DNA of 64,000 nt from Allobosea sp. 47.2.35 (lineage in GTDB: Bacteria > Pseudomonadota > Alphaproteobacteria > Rhizobiales > Beijerinckiaceae). Under the pieces are notes generated by a model, which was not told the DNA's origin, did not search any database, and worked only from the letters and a program-made list of their open reading frames with translations. Where the stretch lies: NCBI RefSeq assembly GCF_024655635.1, contig NZ_JANLGI010000001.1, positions 1 to 64,000 of the forward strand. The letters are read 5' to 3'. How positions within the stretch are numbered: the stretch's first letter is position 1; every line of letters begins with the position of its first letter. The translations under genes were made by a program, and so were the position numbers. Of this stretch, positions 44,239 to 54,201 are shown piece by piece.

Positions 44239-45264
44239 ATGCGCAAGATTCTCGTTCTCGCGGCCGTTGCCGTCGGGATCGCCGGTTCCGCCCAGGCTGC
44301 CGACATCACCGGCGCCGGCGCGACCTTCCCCTTCCCGATCTACGCAAAGTGGGCCGAGGCCTACAAGAAGGAGACGGGTGTCGGCCTGAACTATCAGTCG
44401 ATTGGCTCGGGTGGCGGCATCCGCCAGATCAAGGCCAAGACCGTCGCCTTCGGCGCGACCGACGCCCCGCTCAAGGGCGAGGACCTGACCAAGGACGGCC
44501 TGATCCAGTTCCCGTCCGTGATGGGCGGCATCGTTCCGGTCGTGAACATCGCCGGCGTCGAGCCGGGCAAGCTCAAGCTCTCGGGCGAGGTCATCGCCCA
44601 GATCTACCTGGGCGAGATCAAGAAGTGGAACGACCCCAAGATCGCCTCGCTCAATGCCGGCGTGACCCTGCCGGACGCCAACATCAACCCGGTCTATCGT
44701 TCGGACGGCTCGGGCACGACCTTCCAGTTCACCGACTACCTCTCCAAGGTCTCGGCTGACTGGAAGTCGAAGATCGGCACCAACACCGCCGTTCAGTGGC
44801 CGGTCGGCATCGGCGGCAAGGGCAACGAGGGCGTCTCGGCCTCGGTCAAGCAGGTCGCCAACGCGATCGGCTATGTCGAATACGCCTATGCCAAGCAGAA
44901 CAAGCTCTCGCACACCCTGGTGAAGAACGCCGACGGCAACTTCCCGGCGCCGGACGAGAAGGCCTTCCAGGCCGCTGCCGCCAACGCCAACTGGAACGAG
45001 CAGCCGGGCTTCGGCATCTCGCTCAACAACCAGAAGGGCGCGGAAGCCTGGCCGATCACCTCGGCGACCTTCATCCTGGTCTATGCCAAGCCGGAGAAGC
45101 CGGAAGAGACGCAGGCCGCGCTGAAGTTCTTCGACTGGGCCTACAAGTCCGGCGACAAGCTCGCGAGCGACCTCGACTACGTCGCCCTGCCGGCGAATGT
45201 GAAGGATCAGGTCCGCAACGCCTGGAAGGGCGTGACCGATCCGGCCGGCAAGCCGATCTTCTGA
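44239..45264 (+). CDS. pstS: Phosphate ABC transporter substrate-binding protein PstS
   Basis: Periplasmic phosphate-binding protein, 341 residues. Signal peptide MRKILVLAAVAVGIAGSAQA, then the phosphate-binding elements TGAGATFPFPIYAKW, GSGGGIRQI, FGATDAPL and RSDGSGTTF. ATG 44239 is favoured by GAGG nine bases upstream; ATG 44224 would add five residues and lacks a ribosome site. It is the first gene behind the Pho box, and a hairpin follows the stop codon. Confidence 0.96.
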   Translation: MRKILVLAAVAVGIAGSAQAADITGAGATFPFPIYAKWAEAYKKETGVGLNYQSIGSGGGIRQIKAKTVAFGATDAPLKGEDLTKDGLIQFPSVMGGIVPVVNIAGVEPGKLKLSGEVIAQIYLGEIKKWNDPKIASLNAGVTLPDANINPVYRSDGSGTTFQFTDYLSKVSADWKSKIGTNTAVQWPVGIGGKGNEGVSASVKQVANAIGYVEYAYAKQNKLSHTLVKNADGNFPAPDEKAFQAAAANANWNEQPGFGISLNNQKGAEAWPITSATFILVYAKPEKPEETQAALKFFDWAYKSGDKLASDLDYVALPANVKDQVRNAWKGVTDPAGKPIF

Positions 45265-45280
45265 TCGCGGCCATCGACAG

Positions 45281-45306
45281 GGCGAGGCGGGTTCTCCCGC
45301 CTCGCC
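45281..45306 (+). terminator. Hairpin between pstS and pstC
   Basis: A perfect 11-bp stem (45281-45291 with 45296-45306) and TTCT loop, then ACATTTCTT. Inside the operon it would act as a partial terminator or as an mRNA 3'-end stabiliser for pstS. Confidence 0.7.
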
Positions 45307-45323
45307 ACATTTCTTCAAGCCCC

Positions 45324-45363
45324 CATCCTGAGCGGCCCCCCTGCGGGCGGGCTGTTCAGGATG
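45324..45363. repeat. Palindromic element between pstS and pstC
   Basis: 40-bp inverted repeat beginning CATCCTGAGC and ending CTGTTCAGGATG. It follows the hairpin directly and adds to the structured stretch between the binding-protein gene and the permease gene. Confidence 0.65.
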
Positions 45364-45422
45364 AGGGCTGGGATCGACCGGACCCTCCGACGATCCCGGC
45401 AACGCCACCGGAGCCTTCGCGG

Positions 45423-46397
45423 ATGACCGCAGCAACCGACATGTCGAGCATTCCCGGCGCGACGCCGATCGCCCGCAAGACGCCGAAGGCGACCTTCGAC
45501 CTCGTCTTCCGCAATGCCAGCTTCGGCGCGGCCCTGCTCGTGCTGGTGCTGCTCGCCGGCATCATGGCCTCGATGGTCGTCGGCGGCTGGCCGGCCTTCC
45601 GCGAGTTCGGCCTCGGCTTCATCACCTCCAGCGTCTGGGATACCCAGAACGAGCAATACGGCGCCTGGCCGGCGATCGTCGGCACGCTCTCGACGGCGCT
45701 GATCGCGCTGGTGATCGGCGTGCCGCTTTCGCTCGGCATCGCGGTCTACCTGACGCAGCTCGCGCCGGCCTGGTTCAAGAAGCCGGTCGCGACCGCGATC
45801 GAGCTGCTCGCCGCCGTGCCCTCGATCATCTACGGCATGTGGGGCCTTTTCGTCTTCGTGCCGCTCTTCGCGGCCTATGTGCAGATCCCGCTCTCGAACA
45901 TCGTCGAAGGCATGCCGATCGTCGGCACGGTGCTCTATGCGCGCTCGCCCTCGGGCCTCGGCATCTTCACGGCGGGCATCATCCTCGCCTTCATGATCAT
46001 CCCCTTCATCGCCTCGATCACGCGCGACATGCTGGAGCAGATTCCCTCCGTGCTGCGCGAGAGCGCTTACGGCATCGGCGCCACGACCTGGGAGGTCGTG
46101 CGCCATGTGCTGGTGCCGCAAGCCGGCGTCTCGATCATCGGCGCGGTGATGCTCGGGCTCGGCCGCGCGCTCGGCGAAACCATGGCGGTGACCTTCGTGG
46201 TCGGCAATGCCAACCGGCTCTCGGCCTCGATCCTCGATCCCGGCTCGACCATCGCCTCGCGCATCGCCAACGAGTTCAACGAGGCGCTCGGCCTGCAGCT
46301 CAACGCGCTGATCGCGCTGGGCTGCATCCTGTTCTTCGTCACCTTCGTCGTCCTCGTCATCGCGCGACTGCTGGTCGCCCGCGTCAAGCGCTACTGA
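45423..46397 (+). CDS. pstC: Phosphate ABC transporter permease PstC
   Basis: 324-residue membrane subunit with six helices and the EAA motif ([26 protein letters not shown]). [20 protein letters not shown] is typical of PstC. ATG 45423 follows GGAG at good distance; a longer open frame upstream is only chance. It is separated from pstS by two inverted repeats and is 10 bp upstream of pstA. Confidence 0.95.
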   Translation: MTAATDMSSIPGATPIARKTPKATFDLVFRNASFGAALLVLVLLAGIMASMVVGGWPAFREFGLGFITSSVWDTQNEQYGAWPAIVGTLSTALIALVIGVPLSLGIAVYLTQLAPAWFKKPVATAIELLAAVPSIIYGMWGLFVFVPLFAAYVQIPLSNIVEGMPIVGTVLYARSPSGLGIFTAGIILAFMIIPFIASITRDMLEQIPSVLRESAYGIGATTWEVVRHVLVPQAGVSIIGAVMLGLGRALGETMAVTFVVGNANRLSASILDPGSTIASRIANEFNEALGLQLNALIALGCILFFVTFVVLVIARLLVARVKRY

Positions 46398-46407
46398 GGC
46401 TCATTCC

Positions 46408-47292
46408 ATGACCATGACGACCACGCCTCGCGAATTGCCGCACCAGCCCTGGGGGCGCGTGCGCCAGTCGCGCCGCACCGCCGACCGGCTGATGAAGGTC
46501 ATCGCCACCGGCTTCACCTTCATCGCCATCTTCGTGCTGTTCTGGATTCTCGGCATGCTCGTGGTGAAGGGCATCGGCGGGCTCTCCGTCGCGACCTTCA
46601 CGGCGGTCACGCCCGGCCCCGGCACGGAAGGCGGCGGCATCGCCAACGCCATCGTCGGCTCCTTCGTGCTGACCTTCCTCGGCATCGTCATCGCCACGCC
46701 GATCGGCGTGCTGGCCGGCACCTGGCTCGCGGAATACGGCCGCGGCTCGAAGCTCGCCAACCTGATCCGCTTCATCAACGACATCCTGCTCTCGGCGCCG
46801 TCGATCCTGATCGGCCTGTTCGTCTACGTCATCCTGGTGGAGCCGTTCCGCGGCTATTCCGGCTGGGCCGGCGGCGTCGCGCTCGGGATCATCGCGATCC
46901 CGGTCATCGTGCGCACCACCGAGGACATGCTGAACCTCGTGCCCGGCCCCTTGCGTGAAGCTGGCGCCGCGCTCGGCGCGCCGCCCTCCGTCGTCATCAC
47001 CTCGGTGACCTGGCGCGCGGCCAAGGCCGGCATGGTCACCGGCATCCTGCTGGCGCTCGCCCGCATCGCCGGCGAGACCGCGCCGCTGCTCTTCACCGCG
47101 CTCAACAACAATTTCTGGTTCTCGCCGACGCTGGTCGGCGGCGTCTCGAACCTGCCGGTGACGATCTACCAGTTCGCCTCCGCCCCTTACGAGAACTGGC
47201 AGCAGCTCGCCTGGGCCGGCTCGCTGATCATCACCGTCTCGATCCTCGTGCTCTCGATCGTTGCCCGGCGTATCGTCGCCGGCAGCAAGTGA
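46408..47292 (+). CDS. pstA: Phosphate ABC transporter permease PstA
   Basis: 294-residue partner permease, with [19 protein letters not shown] and the EAA loop ([32 protein letters not shown]). It forms the membrane channel with PstC and is followed, 45 bp on, by the ATPase gene. Confidence 0.95.
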   Translation: MTMTTTPRELPHQPWGRVRQSRRTADRLMKVIATGFTFIAIFVLFWILGMLVVKGIGGLSVATFTAVTPGPGTEGGGIANAIVGSFVLTFLGIVIATPIGVLAGTWLAEYGRGSKLANLIRFINDILLSAPSILIGLFVYVILVEPFRGYSGWAGGVALGIIAIPVIVRTTEDMLNLVPGPLREAGAALGAPPSVVITSVTWRAAKAGMVTGILLALARIAGETAPLLFTALNNNFWFSPTLVGGVSNLPVTIYQFASAPYENWQQLAWAGSLIITVSILVLSIVARRIVAGSK

Positions 47293-47337
47293 GCCTGAAA
47301 CCAACCCGGTCGCGACCGACCTTGAGGACCTAAGTCG

Positions 47338-48138
47338 ATGCTTTCGACCCTTGAACTCTCCCCCCAGTCGCTCGATGCCGAGGCGCCCGTCCGGATCGCG
47401 GTGAAGAACCTCGATTTCTACTACGGCGAGCACAAGGCGCTGAAGAACATCAATCTCGACTTCCGCGACCGCCACGTCACGGCGCTGATCGGCCCGTCCG
47501 GCTGCGGCAAGTCGACCCTGCTGCGCATCTTCAACCGCATCTACTCGCTCTATCCGGAGCAGCGCGCGGAAGGGCAGATCATGCTCGACGGGCGCAACAT
47601 CATCTCCAACGACGTCGACGTGAACGAATTGCGCTCGCGCGTCGGCATGGTTTTCCAGAAGCCGACGCCGTTCCCGATGTCGATCTACGACAACGTCGCC
47701 TTCGGCATCCGCCTCTACGAGAAGCCGCCGAAGTCCGAGCTCGACGATCGTGTCGAGGGCGCGCTGCGCCGCGCCGCGCTCTGGGACGAAGTCAAGGACA
47801 AGCTGAAGAGCTCCGGCATGGGCCTCTCCGGCGGCCAGCAGCAGCGCCTGTGCATCGCGCGCACCATCGCGCAGAAGCCGGAAGTGATCCTGTTCGACGA
47901 GCCGACCTCGGCGCTCGACCCGATCTCGACCGGCAAGATCGAGGACCTGCTGGAGCAATTGAAGAGCGATTTCACCATCGCCATCGTCACGCACAACATG
48001 CAGCAGGCGGCGCGTATCTCGCAGTACACGGCGTTCATGTATCTCGGCGAGGTCATCGAGTTCGCGCCGACCAACACGATCTTCATGAACCCGGCCAAGA
48101 AGCAGACCCAGGACTACGTCACCGGCCGTTTCGGCTAA
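47338..48138 (+). CDS. pstB: Phosphate ABC transporter ATPase PstB
   Basis: 266-residue ATPase of the phosphate importer. Walker [10 protein letters not shown] (52-60), LSGGQQQR signature, Walker [13 protein letters not shown] and the H-loop VTHNMQQA. Its C-terminus ETNTIF-like region ends [13 protein letters not shown], typical of PstB. It is followed, 23 bp on, by phoU. Confidence 0.97.
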   Translation: MLSTLELSPQSLDAEAPVRIAVKNLDFYYGEHKALKNINLDFRDRHVTALIGPSGCGKSTLLRIFNRIYSLYPEQRAEGQIMLDGRNIISNDVDVNELRSRVGMVFQKPTPFPMSIYDNVAFGIRLYEKPPKSELDDRVEGALRRAALWDEVKDKLKSSGMGLSGGQQQRLCIARTIAQKPEVILFDEPTSALDPISTGKIEDLLEQLKSDFTIAIVTHNMQQAARISQYTAFMYLGEVIEFAPTNTIFMNPAKKQTQDYVTGRFG

Positions 48139-48161
48139 TCGACGTCGAGGAGGACAACGCC

Positions 48162-48881
48162 ATGACCGATCACATCGTCCGCTCCTACGACGCCGACCTG
48201 GAAGGCATCCGCCGCAGCCTCGCCGAAATGGGCGGCATGGCCGAGCGCATGCTGGGCGATTCCACGGTCGCGCTCGTCCGCCGCGACACCGCGCTCGCCC
48301 AGAAGATCATCTCGGCCGACCAGCGCCTCGACAATCTCCAGCGCGAGGTCGAGGAGAAGGCCGTGCTCACCATCGCCCGGCGCCAGCCGCTGGCGCAGGA
48401 TCTGCGCGAGCTGATCTCGGCGATCCGCCTCGCCTCCGATATCGAGCGCGTCGGCGATCTCGCCAAGAACATCGCCAAGCGCGCCGTCGCCATCGCCGGG
48501 CAGTTCCAGCCGCCGCATCGCGCGGTCGTCGGCCTCGAGCATATCAGCCGCCTCGTGCAGGCCCAGCTGAAGGACGTGCTCGACGCCTATGCCGCGACCA
48601 ACGAGCAGAAGGCGCTCGAGGTCTGGAAGCGCGACGACGAGATCGACGCGCTCTACACCTCGCTGTTCCGCGAACTCCTGACCTATATGATGGAAGATCC
48701 GCGCAACATCACCTTCTGCACGCATCTCCTGTTCTGCGCCAAGAACATCGAGCGCATCGGCGACCACACCACCAATATCGCCGAGACCATCCATTACCTC
48801 GTCACCGGCGATTCCCTCGATGTGAACCGCCCCAAGCTCGACACGACCAATATCGAGGTCGAAGCGGTGACGGGAAACTAA
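48162..48881 (+). CDS. phoU: Phosphate signalling regulator PhoU
   Basis: 239-residue helical protein that links PstB to PhoR and inhibits the Pho response in high phosphate. It has two three-helix PhoU repeats with the metal-binding E/DxxxD-type motifs, for example SAIRLASDIERVGDLAKNIAKRA and CAKNIERIGDHTTNIAE. ATG 48162 follows GAGGAGG at nine bases. It precedes phoB by 13 bp. Confidence 0.96.
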   Translation: MTDHIVRSYDADLEGIRRSLAEMGGMAERMLGDSTVALVRRDTALAQKIISADQRLDNLQREVEEKAVLTIARRQPLAQDLRELISAIRLASDIERVGDLAKNIAKRAVAIAGQFQPPHRAVVGLEHISRLVQAQLKDVLDAYAATNEQKALEVWKRDDEIDALYTSLFRELLTYMMEDPRNITFCTHLLFCAKNIERIGDHTTNIAETIHYLVTGDSLDVNRPKLDTTNIEVEAVTGN

Positions 48882-48894
48882 GGTCAAAGCCAAC

Positions 48895-49602
48895 ATGGCC
48901 GCACGCATCCTGATCGTCGAGGACGAGGAGCCGCTCACCCTGCTGCTGCGCTACAACCTCGAGGCCGAGGGCTTCGAGGTCGACAGCGTCGCGCGCGGGG
49001 ACGATGCGGAGCTGCACCTGCGCGATCACACGCCCGATCTCGTCCTGCTCGACTGGATGCTGCCGGGCCTGTCCGGCATCGAGCTCTGCCGGCGCCTGCG
49101 CTCGCGCCGCGATACCGAGCGCGTGCCGATCATCATGCTGACGGCGCGCGGCGAGGAGACCGAGCGGGTACGCGGGCTTGCGACCGGTGCCGACGACTAT
49201 GTCGTGAAGCCGTTCTCGCTGCCGGAGTTGATCGCGCGCATCCAGGCGCTGCTGCGCAGGGCCAAGCCCGGCCACGTCGCGGGGCTGCTCGCGGCCGGTG
49301 ATCTCGAACTTGACCGCACGACGCGGCGCGTCCGCCGGGCGGGCAGCGAACTGCATCTCGGGCCGACCGAGTTCCGCCTGCTGGAATTCCTGATGCAGGC
49401 GCCGGGCCGGGTCTATTCGCGCGCGCAGCTCCTCGACGCCGTCTGGGGCCGCGACGTCTATATCGACGAGCGCACGGTCGACGTTCATGTCGGGCGGCTG
49501 CGCAAGGCGATCACGCCCGGCGATGCGAAGGACCCGCTGCGGACGGTGCGCGGCGCGGGCTATGCCTTCGACGAGACCTTTGCGCGCGGCGGCGCGGCGT
49601 AA
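48895..49602 (+). CDS. phoB: Phosphate regulon response regulator PhoB
   Basis: 235-residue OmpR-type response regulator. Receiver domain 1-120 with phospho-acceptor Asp53 (LLDWMLPG), Thr82 and Lys104 (VKPFS); winged-helix domain about 135-230 with HLGPTEFRLLEFLMQAPGRVYSRAQLLDAVWG and DERTVDVHVGRLRK. It binds the Pho box before pstS and closes the pst-phoU-phoB unit. The convergent STAS-like gene ends four bases away. Confidence 0.96.
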   Translation: MAARILIVEDEEPLTLLLRYNLEAEGFEVDSVARGDDAELHLRDHTPDLVLLDWMLPGLSGIELCRRLRSRRDTERVPIIMLTARGEETERVRGLATGADDYVVKPFSLPELIARIQALLRRAKPGHVAGLLAAGDLELDRTTRRVRRAGSELHLGPTEFRLLEFLMQAPGRVYSRAQLLDAVWGRDVYIDERTVDVHVGRLRKAITPGDAKDPLRTVRGAGYAFDETFARGGAA

Positions 49603-49605
49603 GCC

Positions 49606-49992
49606 TCAGGCGTCGGGGCCGCCTTCGATATCACCGACCCAGGCCAGCGCCTTCTCGTAGTCCTCGGGCTTGAAGGCGCGGACCTTGACGAAGGGAATCG
49701 CCGGGTCGAGCAGGTCGATGAAGCCGGCGAGCCAGCCCTTGTTGGTGATCACCGCTTCCTTGGGGAAGCGCTTGAGTTCCCAGAGCTTGCCGATGCTGTA
49801 GCGCGCATCCTTCCAGGCGGCGGTCAGCGTCATGTCGGTGAAGTCGGTGAGATCGACGAGCACGCCGATCTTCTCGTGATGGGCGAGCTTCGTGCCGATA
49901 TCGGCCATGATCGCGTCGACATCCTCTCCGGTTAGCGTCTGCATCAGGCGATAGGCTGCGACATGGTCCGGCGCGGGCAGAATGGTCAGCAT
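49606..49992 (-). CDS. SpoIIAA-like (STAS/SEC14-type) protein
   Basis: 128-residue cytoplasmic protein of the SpoIIAA-like family (DUF3478): IGVLVDLTDFTDMTLTAAWKDARY and KRFPKEAVITNKGWLAGFIDLLDP are diagnostic. Relatives bind lipids or act as small anti-anti-sigma-like switches, but no partner is nearby. Convergent with phoB; the next gene, on the same strand, is a LysR regulator. The function is unknown. Confidence 0.75.
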   Translation of the reverse strand: MLTILPAPDHVAAYRLMQTLTGEDVDAIMADIGTKLAHHEKIGVLVDLTDFTDMTLTAAWKDARYSIGKLWELKRFPKEAVITNKGWLAGFIDLLDPAIPFVKVRAFKPEDYEKALAWVGDIEGGPDA

Positions 49993-50046
49993 GGCTCCTC
50001 CTTGCCATCACCAACGCGCGGGGAAAGCGGAGGTTTCGCGACCCAG

Positions 50047-50973
50047 TCAGGCGGGTTGGGCTGGCGCCCGCGTGGCGGCGTCGAATTGCGCGGCTTCCGA
50101 TTTCAGCCAGGCGATGAAGGCGTCGAGCCCGGGGCGCGGCGGCTGGTCGAGCGGGCGTGTCAGCCAGCAGCCGATGGCGCTGGTGAAGCCGAGGCCCAGC
50201 GGGTTGACCAGTGCACCGGAAGCCAGCTCGTCGGCGACATAGCAGCGCGGCGCCAGCGCGAAGCCGAGGCCTGCGACGGCGGCGCTGGTGATCACCGAAT
50301 AATAGCCATAGCGCACGGTGTGCTCGGGCACCGCGCCGCGCAGGTCGTGCGCCTCGGTGAACTCGGCCCAGAAGGTCGGCATTTGGTAGTGCTGGAGCAG
50401 GGTCGCCTTCTGGATGTCGGCGGCGCGGCGGAAGCCGCCCATGCGCTCGATCAGGCTGGGCGCGGCGACCAGCGCCACATCGCGGCCGAAGAGATAATGC
50501 GCCTCCTTGCCGGGCCAGGGCTCGACGCCATGGGCGATCTCGATATCCGGCTCCTCGGTCTCGCTCTCGCTGACATAGTTGGTGAACTGCACGTCGACGC
50601 CGGGATGGGCCTCGGCGAAGGCGGGGAAGCGCGCCATCAGCCAGCGCTCTCCGGCGATCGCGACCATATGCAGTCGGATCGGGCGGGCGATGGCGCTGCG
50701 TTCGGCCAGCCGCCGCGTGCCGCGCTCCATCTGCTCCAGCGCAGCCTCGGCATAGGGCAGGTAGATCGCGCCAGCCTCGGTGAGCTTGAGGCCGAGCGGG
50801 CTGCGGTCGAACAGCACCGTGCCGAGATGATGCTCCAGCGAAAGGATCTGCTTGGAAACCGCGCTCTGGGTCAGATTGACCGACTGGGCGGCGCGCGCGG
50901 TCGAGCCCAGCCTTGCGACGGTGGCGAAGGCCCTGAGCGCGGTCGATGACGGAGGGGGCCGGCCGGCCGCCAT
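50047..50973 (-). CDS. LysR-family regulator (GcvA-like)
   Basis: 308 residues: winged HTH at 8-68 (STALRAFATVARLGSTARAAQSVNLTQSAVSKQILSLE with the usual LysR residues) and a C-terminal periplasmic-binding-like effector domain. It is divergent from the argH paralogue (94 bp apart) and so likely controls argH plus the amino-acid importer. The effector would be an amino acid. Confidence 0.9.
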   Translation of the reverse strand: MAAGRPPPSSTALRAFATVARLGSTARAAQSVNLTQSAVSKQILSLEHHLGTVLFDRSPLGLKLTEAGAIYLPYAEAALEQMERGTRRLAERSAIARPIRLHMVAIAGERWLMARFPAFAEAHPGVDVQFTNYVSESETEEPDIEIAHGVEPWPGKEAHYLFGRDVALVAAPSLIERMGGFRRAADIQKATLLQHYQMPTFWAEFTEAHDLRGAVPEHTVRYGYYSVITSAAVAGLGFALAPRCYVADELASGALVNPLGLGFTSAIGCWLTRPLDQPPRPGLDAFIAWLKSEAAQFDAATRAPAQPA

Positions 50974-51067
50974 GGGGTATTCCTTTTTGGACTATCGTGG
51001 CGGAGATCGTTTCGTTTGCCGGTCTCTCGGTCAAGAGGCCATTCTTCCCTGAGGGGAGAACGACATC

Positions 51068-52483
51068 ATGAACCAGACGACCCGTCTCTGGGGCGGCCGC
51101 TTCCGCAAGCAGCCGGACCCGCGCCTGATGAAGCTGTCGAGTGCGGCCGGCGAGCATGCCCGGCTGGTGCCGCAGGATGTCGCGGGCGGCAAGGCCCATG
51201 CGGCCGAGCTTGGGCGCGCCGGCCTGCTGACGGCGCAGGAGCTCGAGACCATTCTGGCCGCGCTCGACGGGATCGCCCGCGATACGGTCGAGGGGCGGAT
51301 CGCACCGGGGCCGGATGACGAGGACGTCCATACCTTCATCGAACGCATCCTGACCGAGCGCATCGGCCAGACCGGCGCCAAGCTCCGCGCCGGTCGCTCG
51401 CGCAACGACCAGGCTGCGAACAATCTCAAGCTCTACCTGCGCGGAAAATCGCGCACGCTTGCCGGGATGCTGGCGGAACTGCTGACCGCGATCGCCGACC
51501 AGGCGGAAGAGCATGCGGCCTCGGTCTGCCCGGGCTTTACTCATCTCCAGAGCGCGCAGCCCGTCACCTTCGGCCATTGGCTGATGGCGCATGGCCAGGT
51601 GCTGATGCGCGACGCCTCGCGCCTGACCAACTGGGAGAAGCGCTCCGGGCAGTCCCCGCTCGGGGCGGCGGCGCTCGCGGGCTCGGCGATCACGCTGAAC
51701 CCGGAGCTCAGCGCCAAGGCGCTCGGCTATGACGGGCCGTTCGAGAACTCGGTCGATGCGGTCGGCGCGCGCGACCATGTCGCGGAATTCCTGTTCGTCG
51801 CGGCGATGCTGGCGACGAACCTGTCGCGGCTGGCCGAGGAGGTGACGCTGTGGACCTCCCGTCAGTTCGCCTGGGTGACGCTGGACGACGCTTTCGCGAC
51901 GGGGTCCTCGATCATGCCGCAGAAGAAAAATCCGGATATCGCCGAGATATCACGCGGCCGGGCGGCGCGGCTCGCCGGCGACCTCGTCACCATGCTCGGT
52001 GCGCTGAAGGGGCTGCCGCTGTCCTATAATCGCGACCTCGCCGAGGATAAGCGCACGGGTTTCGACGCCGTCGATGTGCTGGAGGAGGTGCTGCCGGCTT
52101 TCGCCGGGCTGATCGCCAGCATGAGCGCCGACGCCGCGACGATGCGGGCGCAGGCCGGCTCCGGCTTCGCGCTGGCGACCGAGGTAGCGGATCATCTGGC
52201 GCGCAACGGCGTGCCCTTCGCCGAGGCGCACGAGATCACCGGCGCGCTGGTGCGCTATTGCGAGGAAATGGGCCGCGAGCTTGAATCGCTCGATGCGGTC
52301 GACCTTCGGGCCGTCGATCCCCGGCTCGATGCCGGCGTGCTCGACCAGCTGACGCTCGATGCCGCGGTCGCCGCGCGCAGCGGCCGTGGCGGCACCGCGC
52401 CGGAGCGGGTGCGCGAGCAGATCGCGCGCTTCCGCGGCAAGCTCGCCGATCTCGAAACCTGGAGCCGGGAGGGCGGGCGATGA
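51068..52483 (+). CDS. Argininosuccinate lyase paralogue (ArgH-like)
   Basis: 471-residue member of the fumarase/aspartase superfamily, close to ArgH: LWGGRFRKQPDP N-terminus, RAGRSRNDQAANNLKL, PGFTHLQSAQP, and the catalytic Ser281 in GSSIMPQKKNPD. RSRNDQAANN differs from the usual RSRNDQVATD near the substrate site. It leads an operon with an amino-acid ABC importer (ATGA overlaps) under LysR. That setting suggests a degradative or specialised lyase, not the biosynthetic argH, which in this lineage is usually elsewhere. Confidence 0.82.
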   Translation: MNQTTRLWGGRFRKQPDPRLMKLSSAAGEHARLVPQDVAGGKAHAAELGRAGLLTAQELETILAALDGIARDTVEGRIAPGPDDEDVHTFIERILTERIGQTGAKLRAGRSRNDQAANNLKLYLRGKSRTLAGMLAELLTAIADQAEEHAASVCPGFTHLQSAQPVTFGHWLMAHGQVLMRDASRLTNWEKRSGQSPLGAAALAGSAITLNPELSAKALGYDGPFENSVDAVGARDHVAEFLFVAAMLATNLSRLAEEVTLWTSRQFAWVTLDDAFATGSSIMPQKKNPDIAEISRGRAARLAGDLVTMLGALKGLPLSYNRDLAEDKRTGFDAVDVLEEVLPAFAGLIASMSADAATMRAQAGSGFALATEVADHLARNGVPFAEAHEITGALVRYCEEMGRELESLDAVDLRAVDPRLDAGVLDQLTLDAAVAARSGRGGTAPERVREQIARFRGKLADLETWSREGGR

Positions 52484-53373
52484 GCGACGCGACATCTCCG
52501 ATCAGCAGCCGCGATCTCGCGGCGGTCTCGCAGCTCAGGATCGTGCCGCGGCGCTTCTACGGGCGATGGTTCGCTTCCGCCGTGATCCTCGCGATCCTCG
52601 CCTGGATCGTCATGGCCTTCGTCGAGGGTGACATCGCCTGGCCGGTGGTGCGGCAGTTCTTCACCGCGCCGGCGATCATCTCCGGCCTCGGCAACACGCT
52701 GATCATGACGGCCTGCGCGATGACGCTCGGCATCGTGCTCGGGGTCGTCTTCGCGATCATGTACATGTCGCCGAACCCGGTGCTGCGCAGCGTGGCGCTG
52801 TTCTACATCTGGTTCTTCCGCGGCACGCCGCTGCTCCTCCAGCTGCTGATCTGGTTCAACCTGGCGCTTGTCTTCCCGACCATCGGCATCCCCGGCCTGT
52901 TCTCCTGGCGGACGATCGACATCATCGGGCCGTTCATGGCGACGCTGCTCGGCCTCGGCATGAACCAGGGCGCCTATACCGCCGAGGTCGTGCGCGGCGG
53001 CATCCTCTCTGTCGATACCGGGCAGACCGAAGCCGCCAAGTCGATCGGCATGACCCGGCTCACGACGCTGCGCCGCATCGTGCTGCCGCAGGCGATGCGC
53101 GTCATCATCCCGCCTGTTGGCAACGAGGTGATCAGCATGGTCAAGCTGACCTCTGTCGCCAGCGTGATCCAGTATGCCGAGATCCTGCGCAACGCGCAGA
53201 CCATCTACTACGCCAATGCGCGCGTCATCGAGTTGCTGATCGTCGCCGCCGGCTGGTACCTGCTCGTGGTCACGATCTTGCAGGTCGGACAGTATTTCCT
53301 CGAACGCCATTTCTCGAAGGGGCGGGGAGGGCGGCGCGCCAAGCGCGCGGCGGTGCAGGAGGACGCGGCATGA
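52480..53373 (+). CDS. Amino-acid ABC transporter permease
   Basis: 297-residue membrane subunit of the HisM/GlnP class with one permease domain (about 60-280). Motifs are [17 protein letters not shown] and [29 protein letters not shown], the EAA loop. It overlaps the ArgH paralogue by ATGA at its start and the ATPase gene by four bases at its end. An N-terminal 50-residue region is hydrophilic. Confidence 0.93.
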   Translation: MSDATSPISSRDLAAVSQLRIVPRRFYGRWFASAVILAILAWIVMAFVEGDIAWPVVRQFFTAPAIISGLGNTLIMTACAMTLGIVLGVVFAIMYMSPNPVLRSVALFYIWFFRGTPLLLQLLIWFNLALVFPTIGIPGLFSWRTIDIIGPFMATLLGLGMNQGAYTAEVVRGGILSVDTGQTEAAKSIGMTRLTTLRRIVLPQAMRVIIPPVGNEVISMVKLTSVASVIQYAEILRNAQTIYYANARVIELLIVAAGWYLLVVTILQVGQYFLERHFSKGRGGRRAKRAAVQEDAA

Positions 53374-54164
53374 GCGCGGTCGAGACCCAGGCCAAGGCCG
53401 ACAGTGCGATCGTCACGATCGCCCATGTCAGCAAGCTCTTCGGCGACCTGAAGGCGCTGAACAACGTCTCGCTCTCGATCGAGCCAGGCACGGTCCAGTG
53501 CATCATCGGGCCCTCGGGCTCGGGCAAGTCGACGCTGCTGCGCTGCATCAACCAGCTCGAGAAGATCGACCAGGGCGCGATCCGCGTCGATGGCGAGCTG
53601 ATCGGCTATCGCCGCGTCGGCGACGAATTGCACGAACTGACCGATGTCGAGATCGCGCGCCAGCGCCTCGTCACCGGCATGGTGTTCCAGCGCTTCATCC
53701 TGTTCAACCACATGACGGCGTTGCAGAACATCATCGAAGGGCCGCTCACCGTGCTGAAGCAGCCGCGCAAGCAGATCGTCGCCGAGGCGATGGCGCTGCT
53801 GGAGCGCGTCGGCCTTGCCGACAAGCGCGATTCCTATCCGAGCGAATTGTCGGGTGGGCAGCAGCAGCGCGTCGCCATCGCCCGCGCGCTCGCGATGAAG
53901 CCCAAGCTCATGCTGTTCGACGAGCCGACCTCAGCGCTCGATCCGGAGCTCGTCGGCGAGGTGCTCAACGTGATGCGCGATCTCGCGGCGAGCGGCATGA
54001 CCATGATCGTGGTCACCCATGAGCTCGGCTTCGCGCGCGAGGTCGCGGGCGATGTCGTCTTCATGGACAAGGGCGAGATCGTCGAGCAGGGCCCGCCGCA
54101 GACCGTGCTCGTCTCGCCCAGCCAGGCGCGCACGCGCGACTTCATCGCCGCCGTCCTGAAGTGA
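53370..54164 (+). CDS. Amino-acid ABC transporter ATPase
   Basis: 264-residue ATPase of the GlnQ/HisP class. Walker [10 protein letters not shown] (47-55), [17 protein letters not shown] signature, Walker [15 protein letters not shown] and H-loop VTHELGF. It overlaps the permease start-stop by ATGA and is followed, 37 bp on, by the binding-protein gene. Confidence 0.95.
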   Translation: MSAVETQAKADSAIVTIAHVSKLFGDLKALNNVSLSIEPGTVQCIIGPSGSGKSTLLRCINQLEKIDQGAIRVDGELIGYRRVGDELHELTDVEIARQRLVTGMVFQRFILFNHMTALQNIIEGPLTVLKQPRKQIVAEAMALLERVGLADKRDSYPSELSGGQQQRVAIARALAMKPKLMLFDEPTSALDPELVGEVLNVMRDLAASGMTMIVVTHELGFAREVAGDVVFMDKGEIVEQGPPQTVLVSPSQARTRDFIAAVLK

Positions 54165-54201
54165 CGGTGACGATATTCGTTTCAAAAGAGGGAGAGACCA
54201 C

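Noticed and set aside
49631-51778. 715-codon minus-strand frame across the LysR and argH region
   Set aside because: It crosses several well-supported genes on both strands and shows no recognisable domain.
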